The notes: generated by a model not told the origin, from the sequence alone. A stretch of 64,000 bases of DNA from Archangium lansingense (GCF_026626635.1 NZ_JAPNKA010000001.1:3162001-3226000), one strand, 5' to 3'; shown: positions 25,014 to 33,809, counted from the stretch's first letter. Numbers and translations: made by a program.

Positions 25014-25403
25014 TCACTTCACTGAAAGGGATTGGACCTGGCAGAGGTCTTGTGCGCGCATGCCGGAGTCAACACGGAGGAGCGCGGCCCAGGCGGGTTC
25101 CTGCGTCACTCGCACGTCCTTGCCGTCCTCACGCACCACCATGCCGTCCGGTGCCACCACCGAGAAGCGCATGGGTCGCCCGAGCGCCTCAGTGAGCGCG
25201 GCCATCGTCGTCTCGTCCTCGGCGCTGAAGCCCAGCGGACCCACCGGGTGGCTGTGAGCGATCTCCTCCAACTCTCCTCGCAGCCGCCAGATGGCCTCCC
25301 AGCGCGCGCGAGAGTCTGGCAGCAGCACAGGACTGTCCGAGGCATCGCTCCACAGCACCGTTCCGCTCCGGCCGATGAGCAAGCAGACCTCGCGCGGTTT
25401 CAT
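25014..25403 (-). CDS. JAMM/JAB-domain metalloprotease-like protein
   Basis: 129 residues, essentially one JAB domain. The motif HSHPVGPLGFSAED supplies His50, His52, Ser60 and Asp63, the zinc-binding and catalytic set of JAMM isopeptidases; an upstream Glu (residue 5, in REVCLLIG) may be the catalytic acid. JAMM proteins remove ubiquitin-like tags or process Ubl precursors. It is the last gene of the TROVE/E2-like operon, after a 46-base gap filled by a hairpin repeat, so its expression may be partly uncoupled. The remaining body lacks other recognised domains. Confidence 0.8.
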   Translation of the reverse strand: MKPREVCLLIGRSGTVLWSDASDSPVLLPDSRARWEAIWRLRGELEEIAHSHPVGPLGFSAEDETTMAALTEALGRPMRFSVVAPDGMVVREDGKDVRVTQEPAWAALLRVDSGMRAQDLCQVQSLSVK

Positions 25404-25410
25404 GGGAAGA

Positions 25411-25447
25411 CCCTCACCCCCGCCCCTCTCCCAGAGGGAGAGGGGCG
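25411..25447. repeat. Dispersed REP-like hairpin between the E2-like and JAMM genes
   Basis: After a CCCTCACCCC lead there is a perfect 12-bp stem (CGCCCCTCTCCC / GGGAGAGGGGCG) around an AGA loop, at 25421-25447. The same core occurs 430 bases away at 24974. This sequence is a widely dispersed palindromic repeat of bacterial genomes, here inserted in a 46-base operon gap. Confidence 0.7.
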
Positions 25448-25449
25448 TC

Positions 25450-26448
25450 TCAAGCGTGCCGGGTAATGACCAGCACGTCGTCCTCGATGGCCTCGCGGAT
25501 GACCGAGGGCAGGCTCTCCAGGTTCACCTGTCGGTCCGACCCCGCGAGGCAGATGCCCGCGTCCACCACCTGCAACGTGTTCGCCTCCACGATGCTGATG
25601 AAGCGCTCGCCCATGAAGCCGAACGTCACTTCGAGCCGATCGCTCCCCAGCCGCCGCGTGTCGAGCAGCCGCGCTCCCGCTGACTCCAGTGCCTGCTCCA
25701 CCCGTGTAGCGCCCCGGGCCTGACGCTCGAGATGACGCGGACGGCTCCCCAGCCGTGCCAGCTCCGCGTGGAGCCGAGCTTCCTGCTCCACTCGCCGCTG
25801 CTGCGCCTCCAGGGCCAGCAGCCGTGCCTCCACCGCCCGCACGTGGGCCTCACGCTCCGTGGCCAGTGCCCGCAGCCGAGCCTCGGCCGCAGGACGGCCT
25901 CCCTCGGACACAGACAGCACCTGTCCACGTACCTCGACCGGGGAGAACCGGATGCCAAGTGCGCGCGAGGCGCCCTCCAGCACCGCGTAACCGAAGGCCG
26001 CACGCAGCGAGGCCGGCACGGCCTTCACCTCCGCCAGCGTTCGGCCCTCCTCCAACATGAGCCGCGCGGTACCCTCGGCCTCGCCCTCGAACTCGATCTC
26101 CTCGAAGACGAGCGAGCCGTCATGCCAGCGCCGGGCGCGCAGCGGCGAGAAGCGCGGTGGCTCCTCCTCGGGGAGGAGGTGCACCGGCTCGGCCACCGCT
26201 CCCTCTCGTACCAGGCGCGTACCCCACAAATGTCCACGAACCAGCGGGAGCCCGTCGAGCCCTTCCGGCCCGGCCGGCTCCCTCGCGGTGGCGGTGCGCC
26301 CCTGCACGTCGAAGCGCCACCAGCCCGGAGCGGGCGGCGTGGACACGCGGAGGCGCCGCGAGGGCGCGTCGACAGAGGCCCCACCGAAGTAGGGCAACAC
26401 CGCCGACTCCACCTTCCCGAGGAACTTCCGGTAGTCCACGACACCCAC
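25450..26448 (-). CDS. Candidate E2-like (UBC-fold) protein with coiled coil
   Basis: 332 residues, not a family I can name with certainty. An N-terminal alpha/beta half is followed by a charged, helical stretch (about 190-255, ATEREAHVRAVEARLLALEAQQRR) likely to form a coiled coil, and a C-terminal domain whose sequence VEANTLQVVDAGICLAGSDRQVNLESLPSVIREAIEDD resembles the active-site stretch of ubiquitin-conjugating enzymes (G-x-I-C-L, then W/L and a helix). Cys300 would be the thioester residue. Position supports this: the gene lies seven bases after the TROVE-VWA gene and before a JAMM gene. The E2 assignment is motif and context inference only. Confidence 0.5.
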   Translation of the reverse strand: MGVVDYRKFLGKVESAVLPYFGGASVDAPSRRLRVSTPPAPGWWRFDVQGRTATAREPAGPEGLDGLPLVRGHLWGTRLVREGAVAEPVHLLPEEEPPRFSPLRARRWHDGSLVFEEIEFEGEAEGTARLMLEEGRTLAEVKAVPASLRAAFGYAVLEGASRALGIRFSPVEVRGQVLSVSEGGRPAAEARLRALATEREAHVRAVEARLLALEAQQRRVEQEARLHAELARLGSRPRHLERQARGATRVEQALESAGARLLDTRRLGSDRLEVTFGFMGERFISIVEANTLQVVDAGICLAGSDRQVNLESLPSVIREAIEDDVLVITRHA

Positions 26449-26455
26449 TCCTCTC

Positions 26456-28228
26456 TCACGCCACCTTCAGCAGCGGCGTGCGCATCACCCGCTCGACCCA
26501 GCCGGACTGGCTGGCACCGGTCGCCGTCGGCGCGTCCATCAACGCCTTCAGCACCCGGGGGACCTGGTACGGGTCCTCGAACTGGTCCACCGACACCTCA
26601 CTGAACGGCACCCGGAGCTGCCCCGCGCACGTGCGCACGGTGTTGCCCCGGTTGGCGGCGCTGGCCACACTCACCAACATCGCCATGGCGGCCACGCTGT
26701 AGCCGCACTCGCGGAAGGCCCGGGCGAACTGGTCACCCGCCTCACCCGCCTCGTCACCTACGACGATGCAGATGAGCTTCGCCTCCTCCGGCACCCGCAC
26801 TCCCGCCCGGTGCAGCGCATGCACACCGGCCGCGTGCGTCGTGCCGCCCGACGCCTTGATGCCCTGCAGCATGTGCTGCACCGCCGCCCGGCTCGCCGCC
26901 TTGGGCTTGAGCACCGTGCCCATCGTGTCGAACGACGCGATGTGCAGCTTCTCCAGCGGGAAGCCCGCGAGGATTCGCGACAGCGCCTCCTTGGACTGCT
27001 CGATGGCGCCCTCCATGGAGCCGGACTTGTCGATGAGGAACATCACCCTCACGTCCATCTCCGCCGTCGCCTCCGCCACCGCCGCCTTGGCCGCGTTGTC
27101 GCTCGCCTCCTCCAGCTTCGCCTTCAGCTCCTGGCTGCGGACATTCTTCACGATGTGGAGCGCCCGCTGGTCGGTCGCCGTCTGCACCGCCTTCTCCCAC
27201 CGCCCGCGGATGGCCGGGTCCGACATCAACCCCAGCTCCTCGAGCGTCGGTGTCAGGATGCGCAAATCGCGGTCCGACAGCGAGGGCAAGAGCGCCGCCA
27301 TGATGGCCGGCGTCAGGCCCATGTCCTTGGGCAGCCGGCCCACCACCTCCTTGTAGGAGAGGCGCTCCAGCTCAATCCACTCGCAGATCTCCGCCTCCGA
27401 GAGCCCATCGAAGCGCTCCCGCTTGACGAGGTTGAGACCCTCCAGGCCCACCGAGCGGTGGCCCGCGGCCGCCTGCTTCTGCTTCCAGCCGAGCACCTCG
27501 AAGAAGGCCTGCGTCACCGGCTTGTAACCGGCCTTGCGGGCAGTCCTCTTCATCGTCTCCTTGTAGCCAGCCTTCACCAGGCCCTGGAGCATGGGCAGGT
27601 TCTGCTCACGCAGCCGCAGCCACTTCGTCGCCACGTTCTTCCACCGGCCGAGGGGCGGCTTGCGGGACGCGGGGTCACCGAAGCCGGCCTCTCGGTTGAG
27701 GCGGGCGATCTCCGGCGTCTCGAGCAGCTCGGCCACTCGCAGCACCGCCTTGGGCGTGAGCATGCGCGTGGACTTGCGCTCGTAGTGGAGGATCATCGCC
27801 TCACCGATGACGCGGAAGTCGTCGTCGAGGAACGCGATGGAGCCGTCGTCCTCGCGCACGGGCTGACCGGAGTGGCTCTGCACGAGCATCAGCGCGCACG
27901 TGGCCACCTTCAGGTCACGCCAGTCCGTCTGCGTGAGCGCGTAGGACGCGAAGTGCGCCATCAGGTCCGTGTTGAGCCGGTAGATGTCCAGCAGCTGGCG
28001 GTAGAGCTTCACGGCGGCGGGCACGAAGAGGCCGGGCTTCACCGGGGTGCCGCGGCGGACGAGGTCCGCGCTGGCGCCCTGGGCCGGATGCCAGACGCCG
28101 TTCACGTCCAGACCCGGGCGGTTGTGCCACAGGTGGGCGGAGCCCCCGAGGACCAGGTCCAGGAGCTTCTCCGCCGGGCCGCGCTGGGCCTCGGGGAGCG
28201 TAGGGGTGGTCTGGTTGCGCGTCGTCAT
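26456..28228 (-). CDS. TROVE-VWA protein (Ro60-like)
   Basis: 590 residues from an ATG at 28228 (GGAGG upstream). Residues about 50-380 form the helical repeat TROVE domain (ALTQTDWRDLKVATCALMLVQ, WLRLREQNLPMLQGLVKAGYKETMKR) of Ro60/Rsr proteins, which bind Y-type and damaged RNAs. The C-terminal von Willebrand A domain has a complete MIDAS (DKSGSM, a later Thr in GGTTHAAG, and Asp in GDEAGEAG). It is the first gene of a minus-strand operon with the E2-like and JAMM genes, and two palindromes lie in its promoter region. The usual RNA-repair partners RtcA/RtcB are absent here. Confidence 0.88.
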   Translation of the reverse strand: MTTRNQTTPTLPEAQRGPAEKLLDLVLGGSAHLWHNRPGLDVNGVWHPAQGASADLVRRGTPVKPGLFVPAAVKLYRQLLDIYRLNTDLMAHFASYALTQTDWRDLKVATCALMLVQSHSGQPVREDDGSIAFLDDDFRVIGEAMILHYERKSTRMLTPKAVLRVAELLETPEIARLNREAGFGDPASRKPPLGRWKNVATKWLRLREQNLPMLQGLVKAGYKETMKRTARKAGYKPVTQAFFEVLGWKQKQAAAGHRSVGLEGLNLVKRERFDGLSEAEICEWIELERLSYKEVVGRLPKDMGLTPAIMAALLPSLSDRDLRILTPTLEELGLMSDPAIRGRWEKAVQTATDQRALHIVKNVRSQELKAKLEEASDNAAKAAVAEATAEMDVRVMFLIDKSGSMEGAIEQSKEALSRILAGFPLEKLHIASFDTMGTVLKPKAASRAAVQHMLQGIKASGGTTHAAGVHALHRAGVRVPEEAKLICIVVGDEAGEAGDQFARAFRECGYSVAAMAMLVSVASAANRGNTVRTCAGQLRVPFSEVSVDQFEDPYQVPRVLKALMDAPTATGASQSGWVERVMRTPLLKVA

Positions 28229-28275
28229 GTGCTGCCCCTCCAGGAAAGGTCGCGCCCGAGTGACCCGGCCATTGA

Positions 28276-28311
28276 TTTGACTTGGATGGTCAAATTGACG
28301 TTTCAGGTCAA
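28276..28311 (-). promoter_or_regulatory. Tandem TTGAC-N7-GTCAA palindromes upstream of the TROVE operon
   Basis: Two palindromes sit side by side in the AT-rich promoter region of the TROVE gene, about 50-80 bases before its start: TTTGAC-N7-GTCAAA (28276-28294) and TTGAC-N7-GTCAA (28295-28311). Their centres are 18 bp apart, nearly two helical turns, so two dimers of a regulator could bind one face. No regulator gene is adjacent; its identity is unknown. Confidence 0.65.
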
Positions 28312-28464
28312 TTGGGCGTGTTGGGCCGGGTCGGCCGGGCGCGATGTCTCGTTCTGCCCGGAAGGACGACGCTCTCCGGGCTTCCTGACGGGGGATTTCA
28401 GTGGCGGGGCGTGCCCGGGCTCTCGGCCGGGCCGCCGAGCGGCAGGTGGACGTGCAAGGTCGCC

Positions 28465-30804
28465 CTACGGCGACGGCCTGCCCAGTGCGATGGGGGCTGC
28501 CAGGCATGTGTCCGGGATGCCGAAGGCCTTCGTGAGTGCCACCGCGTCGGGCCGGAGCTCGGCACACAGCCGCGTCACTTCCTTGCGGATGGCCTTGGCC
28601 TTTGCGCCCTCGATGTGGTCGTTCTCCAGGAACCACCCGCTCGCGTCCTGCAGGCAGCCGAGGCCGTACAGGTCGCACAGCCGTCCGAGCATCGTCTTGA
28701 GCGCGGGGTCCTCCACCTCGGCGAGGCCCAAGAGGAAGCGCTCCAGCACCACACGCTCCACATGCGCGTGCGCCAGTGCCAACAGGTGGTCCTGGCACTG
28801 GTTGAACGCCTCGAAGGAGTCCACCCCCGCGCTCAGCCGCTCACGCAGCCTCCGCGCCGCCGAGGCCAGCAGATCCGACTCCCGGAAGCGCAGCGCACGC
28901 AGCTGGAAGTCCCCGTCGCGCAGGTGCTCGCTGCCCGTGCGCCGCACCGAGAAGGGGTTGCGGTCCCCGAGCGCGCCCGACGCCCGGTCCACGATGAGCC
29001 GCATCACCGTGAAGACGCGGTCGTCCTCGAACTGCTGTCGGTAGCCGGTGAGCAAGCTCTTGGCCACGAGCTGCAACAGCACCGTGTTGTCACCCTCGAA
29101 GGTGGCGAAGACGTCCGTGTCCGCCTTGAGCGAGGGCAGTCGGTTGGCCACGAGGTAGCCCTGGCCGCCGCACGCCTCGCGCGCCACCTGGAGCGTGCGC
29201 GTGGTGTGCCGGGAGGAATAGGCCTTGAGGCCCGCCGCCAGGGCTTCCACCTCCAGCGCGTCCTCCTCCGTGCGTCCCACGTAGCGCTTCACCAGGTGCT
29301 CGAGCGCGAAGTTCAGGGCGTACGTGGTGGCCAGCGGGCGCAGCAGCCGGAGCTGGTGCGCCTGGTAGTCCAGCAGCCGCACCTCCTCCGCACCGGCCGG
29401 GCCGAACTGCCGTCGCTCGTCACCGTACGAGATGGCGATGCTCAACCCGCTCTTGGCCGCGCTCAGCGCCGCGCACGCCACGCTCACCCGGCCCGCTACC
29501 AGCGTGCCCAGCATGGTGAAGAAGCGCTTGGAGACACCGGTGATGGCACTGGTGTACTGGCCTTCGGGGCTCACCTGCGAGAAGCGGTCCAGCAGGTTCT
29601 CGCGCGGGATGCGCACGCCGTCGAACCACAGCCGCCCGTTGTCCACCCCGTTCAGCCCCATCTTCAGGCCGCAGTCCTCCACGCGCACCCCGGGAGTCAG
29701 CTGGCCCTTCTCGTCACGGAGGGGAATGAGCAGCGCGTGGACGCCGTGGCGCTCTCCATTCACCTCGAGCTGTGCGAACACCGTGGCCAGGCGCGCGTGC
29801 AGCGCTGCGTTGCCGATCCACTCCTTGCGCGCCGACTCCGAGGGCGTGTGCACCACGAACTCGCCGCGCTCCGCGTCGTAGCGGGCCAGTGTCTCCACGT
29901 CCCGCACGTTGGAGCCGTGGCCGAGCTCGCTCATGGCGAAGCAGCCGGGCAGCTCCACCGAGGCCACCTTGGGCAGGAATTCCCGGTGGTGTCGCTCGGT
30001 GCCCAGGAAGTAGATGCTTCCGCCGAAGAGCCCGAAGTGCACGCCCGCCTTCACCACGAGGCTCAGGTCGAAGTAGGCCAACGTCTCGAAGGCGGCGATG
30101 AAGCGGCCCAGGTCCACCTTCTCGAGGTCATCCGGGTACGCGAGCTTGCCCAGCCCGCGCCCGGCCAGCTCCTTCAACCAGGTCAGGACCTGGGCGCGGT
30201 AGGCGGCCGTGTTCCGCTCATCCACGTAGCGGAAGCTCGGGTCGGCCAGCCACTCGCGAGCGCGGGCGCGTTCGGCGGAGTACGTGCGCTCCAGCACGGC
30301 ATTCATTGCATCCACGCTGAAGGAGTGGGGCTCGGCCGGCTTGACGGAGCGGAGCGTGGGGACGGGGACGAGCGTGCGCACGGCCTCGACGCCGGACACG
30401 CCGAGCGCGGTCTCCAGCGGAGCCAGGTCTCGGGCCAGCTCGGGCATGGGAGCGGGTAGGGCGTCCTTGCCACCAATGGCCTCGGCCAGCTGGGCGCCCA
30501 GCTCCACGAGGCTCTTCTGGTCGCTGCGGGAGAGACGCTCGGAGGTGCGGCGGATGTGCTCGCCCACCTGGGCCAGGGCGCTGGGGCTGGGCGGATTGAG
30601 GGGATCCAACCAGTGGGCCAGCACGGCGGTGGAGCGTAGGTCCAACCAGCGCTGCGAGCGGGCCGCGGCGCCCAGGGCGCGGATCTCCTCTGGTGTCAGC
30701 TCGCCGTCGGTCCAGGCCACGTAGAGCATGGGAATGAGGGGAGCGAGGCGGGGCAGGGACAGCAACTCCCGCGCGGATGGGCCCTGCACATCATCGATGG
30801 CCAT
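28465..30804 (-). CDS. Acyl-CoA oxidase/dehydrogenase with TerB-like N-terminus
   Basis: 779 residues. The first ~110 residues contain LYVAWTDGELTPEEIRALGAAA, which matches the metal-binding helix pair of TerB-like domains. After a linker, residues about 190-620 form an acyl-CoA oxidase-type flavoprotein: FAMSELGHGSNVRDVETLARYD (FAD/substrate signature), GLKMGLNGVDNGRLWFDGVRIPRENLLDR, and REACGGQGYLVANRLPSLKADTDVFATFEGDNTVLLQ, characteristic of ACOX proteins. The C-terminal ~150 residues match the oxidase C-terminal dimer domain. It should oxidise fatty acyl-CoA to enoyl-CoA, producing H2O2. It stands alone in the operon structure. Confidence 0.88.
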   Translation of the reverse strand: MAIDDVQGPSARELLSLPRLAPLIPMLYVAWTDGELTPEEIRALGAAARSQRWLDLRSTAVLAHWLDPLNPPSPSALAQVGEHIRRTSERLSRSDQKSLVELGAQLAEAIGGKDALPAPMPELARDLAPLETALGVSGVEAVRTLVPVPTLRSVKPAEPHSFSVDAMNAVLERTYSAERARAREWLADPSFRYVDERNTAAYRAQVLTWLKELAGRGLGKLAYPDDLEKVDLGRFIAAFETLAYFDLSLVVKAGVHFGLFGGSIYFLGTERHHREFLPKVASVELPGCFAMSELGHGSNVRDVETLARYDAERGEFVVHTPSESARKEWIGNAALHARLATVFAQLEVNGERHGVHALLIPLRDEKGQLTPGVRVEDCGLKMGLNGVDNGRLWFDGVRIPRENLLDRFSQVSPEGQYTSAITGVSKRFFTMLGTLVAGRVSVACAALSAAKSGLSIAISYGDERRQFGPAGAEEVRLLDYQAHQLRLLRPLATTYALNFALEHLVKRYVGRTEEDALEVEALAAGLKAYSSRHTTRTLQVAREACGGQGYLVANRLPSLKADTDVFATFEGDNTVLLQLVAKSLLTGYRQQFEDDRVFTVMRLIVDRASGALGDRNPFSVRRTGSEHLRDGDFQLRALRFRESDLLASAARRLRERLSAGVDSFEAFNQCQDHLLALAHAHVERVVLERFLLGLAEVEDPALKTMLGRLCDLYGLGCLQDASGWFLENDHIEGAKAKAIRKEVTRLCAELRPDAVALTKAFGIPDTCLAAPIALGRPSP

Positions 30805-30876
30805 GAGCTTCTCTCCAGAGGTTCGGGCAGGGCAGAGCTTGCACGCGGGACCGCCCTGGCGTCGAGGGTTGTCAGC

Positions 30877-31707
30877 TCAGTGAACGGGCTGACCGAGTGA
30901 GTCGAGGACGGGGCGGCGGGTCGGGAGAGTGCGGCGCTCGTGGTCGTAGAAGCACTCGGGGCCGAGCAGGGAGATGAGCTCGCGCTCGCGGGCCATTCCG
31001 GTCTCGGTACCAGCCTCGGTCGGCAGCTCATAGGGCTGGACGAGGACGAGGTCTTCTCCGAGGGGCTTGCGGCACTCGGAGGGCACTGCGTCGAGGCGCT
31101 CGCCGAACATGCGGATGAAGGGAGGCCCGTAGAAGTTGCGCCAGACGAGCCCCGGGAGCCCCTCGCTGTAGTCGCGCACGATGAACTCCTCCTCCGAGTA
31201 GGTGAAGTCCTTTCCTGTCTCCGTGGGCAGGCTCTTGTGGACGAGCCGCCATTGCTTGCCGTGGAGATCTGTATCCAACCCAGCCAGGGCCAGGGGCGAC
31301 CGGACGAGGCGCATCAGCTCCGCCACCTGCTGGGCATGCGCCGCGCGCCAGGCGGCTTTCGATGCGGAGGTGACGGACGTCTGCCAGCTGATTTTTCCCG
31401 TGAAGGGTGGATCAACGGTGAGGCTGGGACTGAGCCAGATGAAGTCACGATCGGTGCGCGCTGCAACACAAAGGCTGCCATGCTCCTTGTAGTAAGTGAC
31501 GAGTGGGTCAAGCTCCATGTTGCTTGGGTCAATGGGCTCCGCCAGGGATGCGTAACCGTAGCGCCTGGGCTCGAACCATCGGTATCTACAGAGAATGAGT
31601 TCAAGGACTTTCCCTATCACTTCACCAGACGGGCGGCCGGGTGGGAGTCCAATCTGGGTTTTGAAGTATTTGATAGGCATGGCGATGGCGCAGGAGAAGG
31701 GGATCAC
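30877..31707 (-). CDS. Predicted immunity protein of the lipoprotein nuclease toxin
   Basis: 276 residues starting with GTG, whose GTGA overlaps the toxin stop codon by four bases, so translation is coupled. It has no signal peptide after the first ~10 residues and no membrane segment, and is Trp/Tyr/Arg-rich with an alpha/beta pattern resembling Imm52-like proteins of myxobacteria (FKTQIGLPPGRPSGEVIGKVLELI, WRLVHKSLPTETGKDFTYSEEEFIVRDYSEGLPGLVWRNF). The role as antidote follows from its position and from the nuclease motif in the toxin. The family name is tentative. Confidence 0.6.
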   Translation of the reverse strand: MIPFSCAIAMPIKYFKTQIGLPPGRPSGEVIGKVLELILCRYRWFEPRRYGYASLAEPIDPSNMELDPLVTYYKEHGSLCVAARTDRDFIWLSPSLTVDPPFTGKISWQTSVTSASKAAWRAAHAQQVAELMRLVRSPLALAGLDTDLHGKQWRLVHKSLPTETGKDFTYSEEEFIVRDYSEGLPGLVWRNFYGPPFIRMFGERLDAVPSECRKPLGEDLVLVQPYELPTEAGTETGMARERELISLLGPECFYDHERRTLPTRRPVLDSLGQPVH

Positions 31708-33674
31708 GGGTAGCGCATCACGCGCGCCTTACCTTTACTTTGCAGTTCGTTCAAAAGGTCCATGAGCGGTTTTGAAAGGTGTGTGGCTCCTTGGGGATGA
31801 GCAGCCGAACGAACCCATAATTCGATGTGACCTCCGTATTCATTTACGTACCTGAGCATCGCCTCGAGGTTTCCAGAGAGGGAGAGCTTCTGACGCGCCT
31901 TGGCCTCGACCAAGGGGTAGGGCTGGCCCCACACCAGCTCCGCCGGGTTGCCCTTCACCGAGTCCGGGATGAAGCCCTGCGCGCGGCTGCCCGGCGGAGG
32001 CATCATCATCGCGCTGTTGCGCTCGTATCTTCCTGTCTGGAGGATGGCATCCTCGAAGGCGTTGCCCGCCGGCCGGTTCTTGAGGATGGACTCGTACATG
32101 CGCTCCCAGTCGGAGTCTGGCTGGAAGGTGAAGCGGTGGTACTTCTCCGGGTGGCGGAACTGGTAGTCCACCCAGCGCTGGGCCTTATGGGCGGGTGTAC
32201 CGGGCAGCAGCCGGCTTCCATCTGGCAGCATGCGCACGCCCAGCAGCGGCACCTTCTGGCCCGCCTTCAGCGCCCCGGCTGCCTCCCGCAGCGGAGCCTC
32301 CAGCCCACGCGCCACCCGCTGGAGGAATTGGAACTCCTCCTCCGTAAAGGAGTGGCCCCGGGATGCGGCCGCCATCAGGCGCTCTATCTCCTTCGCGTCT
32401 CCAGGAGAAAGATGCGAGGCCACCCGGGAGAGCACCCGCACTTCGTCCAGGCTCCGGCCGGTGAGCAGCGCCAGTTGCTCCACGCCCTCGTCGCCACCCC
32501 GTAGCAGCACGGAACCGGCGACGAAGGGCACCAGCACCGCCAGCGCGCACACCATGCGTTCGGTGCTCGTGAGCCGGTGTTCGGTGATGCTCCTGCCGGT
32601 GACGGCGGCTCGTGCGTCGGCCACCTCGCCCGAGCCCGGTGTCAGGCCCACCAGGACCTCCACCAACAGTTCCTCGGGTTTGTACACCTCCGGGTCGAAG
32701 GCCTCGTTGTAGTCCAGGTGCACCGGTGCCATCCGGCCCAGTTGCACCGCGCTTGCCAGGGCCGAGCGGCTCGCTAGCAGGTAGAGCGCCACCTCGTCCG
32801 GAGTGCGCTTCAGGAAGTCAGGGTCCTCTGTGTGCGCGTAGGCCCAGGCCAGCGTGGCATTGCCCAGTGCACGCAGTGACTGCTCGCGCAGGGGCGACTC
32901 GCTCAAGAGATAGCCCGGCGCCAGGCGGCGAGGAGGCGGGGCGTAGGTGTCCAGCAACTTCATGCCCCAATGCTCGTACTCGGCCAGTTTGCGCTGCACC
33001 GCCTGCCAGCGCACCTCGCGCTGCCGCTCCTCCTCCAATAGCGTGACGTACTTCTCCAAGGGAGAAGGCGCCTCTTTCAACGCCTCCTCCGTCTGAAGCA
33101 TCAGCCACTGTTCCAGCCTCTTGAGAGCCGTCAGGCGCTGGCTGCGCTCCTCTTGGGAGAGGCCAGCGGGCGGTGGCTTCTCGCGCTGATGACGCAGGAA
33201 GACCTCATAGGGCGCCTGGGGCAGGGTGGCCGAGAGCACCGGGCCGGTGGAGTCCTCTTCCTCCCTCCACATGCCCTCGCCCCGCCGCAGTGTTAGCACC
33301 ACCTCGCCAGTCTCTTCTCGCGCGTACCGGTACAGCGCCCACTCCAGCAGGCTGCGGAAACCCTCCGCGTCCGTTGGGCCCGCCTCGCCGCCAGTGCCCT
33401 CGTGCTTGTGTACGGTGAGCAACCGGACCCGCTTGCCCTCCACACGCAGCCCGAGTTCCAGCCAGGCTCCCTTGCGCTTCAGCTCTCGTGTAGCCGTCCA
33501 GGCCTGGGCGTGCACTTCGCTCGCTCCCTCCATCACCCCGGCCGGCGCGCATGCCATGTTGGGGCCCGGTACCCGCATGGCGAAGTCCAGGGGCGAGCCC
33601 GAACCATCCGTATGGCTCCGGCACGCGGCCCCCGTGACCACCAGCAGGATGAAAAGGAGAGAGGAAGTCCTCAT
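31704..33674 (-). CDS. Lipoprotein toxin with C-terminal restriction-nuclease-like domain
   Basis: 656 residues. The signal ends in a lipobox (GAAC at about residue 18). The long central region is mixed and helical, including a hydrophobic segment near 325-350 (ALAVLVPFVAGSVLL) and a pretoxin-like stretch (LTGRSLDEVRVLSRVASHLSPGD). The last ~110 residues, after GNAFEDAILQTGRYERN, carry FIPD and PLVEAKAR, the D and E-x-K of a PD-(D/E)XK nuclease, then GNLEAMLRYV...IELWVRS. This layout, with the coupled downstream gene, is that of polymorphic toxins. Delivery as a surface lipoprotein to neighbours, for example by outer-membrane exchange, is plausible for a myxobacterium but inferred. Confidence 0.7.
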   Translation of the reverse strand: MRTSSLLFILLVVTGAACRSHTDGSGSPLDFAMRVPGPNMACAPAGVMEGASEVHAQAWTATRELKRKGAWLELGLRVEGKRVRLLTVHKHEGTGGEAGPTDAEGFRSLLEWALYRYAREETGEVVLTLRRGEGMWREEEDSTGPVLSATLPQAPYEVFLRHQREKPPPAGLSQEERSQRLTALKRLEQWLMLQTEEALKEAPSPLEKYVTLLEEERQREVRWQAVQRKLAEYEHWGMKLLDTYAPPPRRLAPGYLLSESPLREQSLRALGNATLAWAYAHTEDPDFLKRTPDEVALYLLASRSALASAVQLGRMAPVHLDYNEAFDPEVYKPEELLVEVLVGLTPGSGEVADARAAVTGRSITEHRLTSTERMVCALAVLVPFVAGSVLLRGGDEGVEQLALLTGRSLDEVRVLSRVASHLSPGDAKEIERLMAAASRGHSFTEEEFQFLQRVARGLEAPLREAAGALKAGQKVPLLGVRMLPDGSRLLPGTPAHKAQRWVDYQFRHPEKYHRFTFQPDSDWERMYESILKNRPAGNAFEDAILQTGRYERNSAMMMPPPGSRAQGFIPDSVKGNPAELVWGQPYPLVEAKARQKLSLSGNLEAMLRYVNEYGGHIELWVRSAAHPQGATHLSKPLMDLLNELQSKGKARVMRYP

Positions 33675-33809
33675 GTCGCGCACTCGCGGAACGCAGCCTA
33701 ACCGCATTTTTCTTTGGGCCGCGGGGGGCGATTCCCTCGCTCGGGCCGAGCTTCTGGGTCGGGGCCCTGCCGGGTTAGACTTCCGGAACGAGCGTCGGAA
33801 GCGGGAGCC

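Noticed and set aside
25421..25447. A CRISPR repeat
   Set aside because: Only two copies with unrelated spacing and a self-complementary hairpin; fits a dispersed REP-like repeat instead.
28282..30459. 725-codon plus-strand frame opposite the acyl-CoA oxidase
   Set aside because: Composition is Arg/Val/His-rich without domains; the minus-strand frame matches ACOX throughout.
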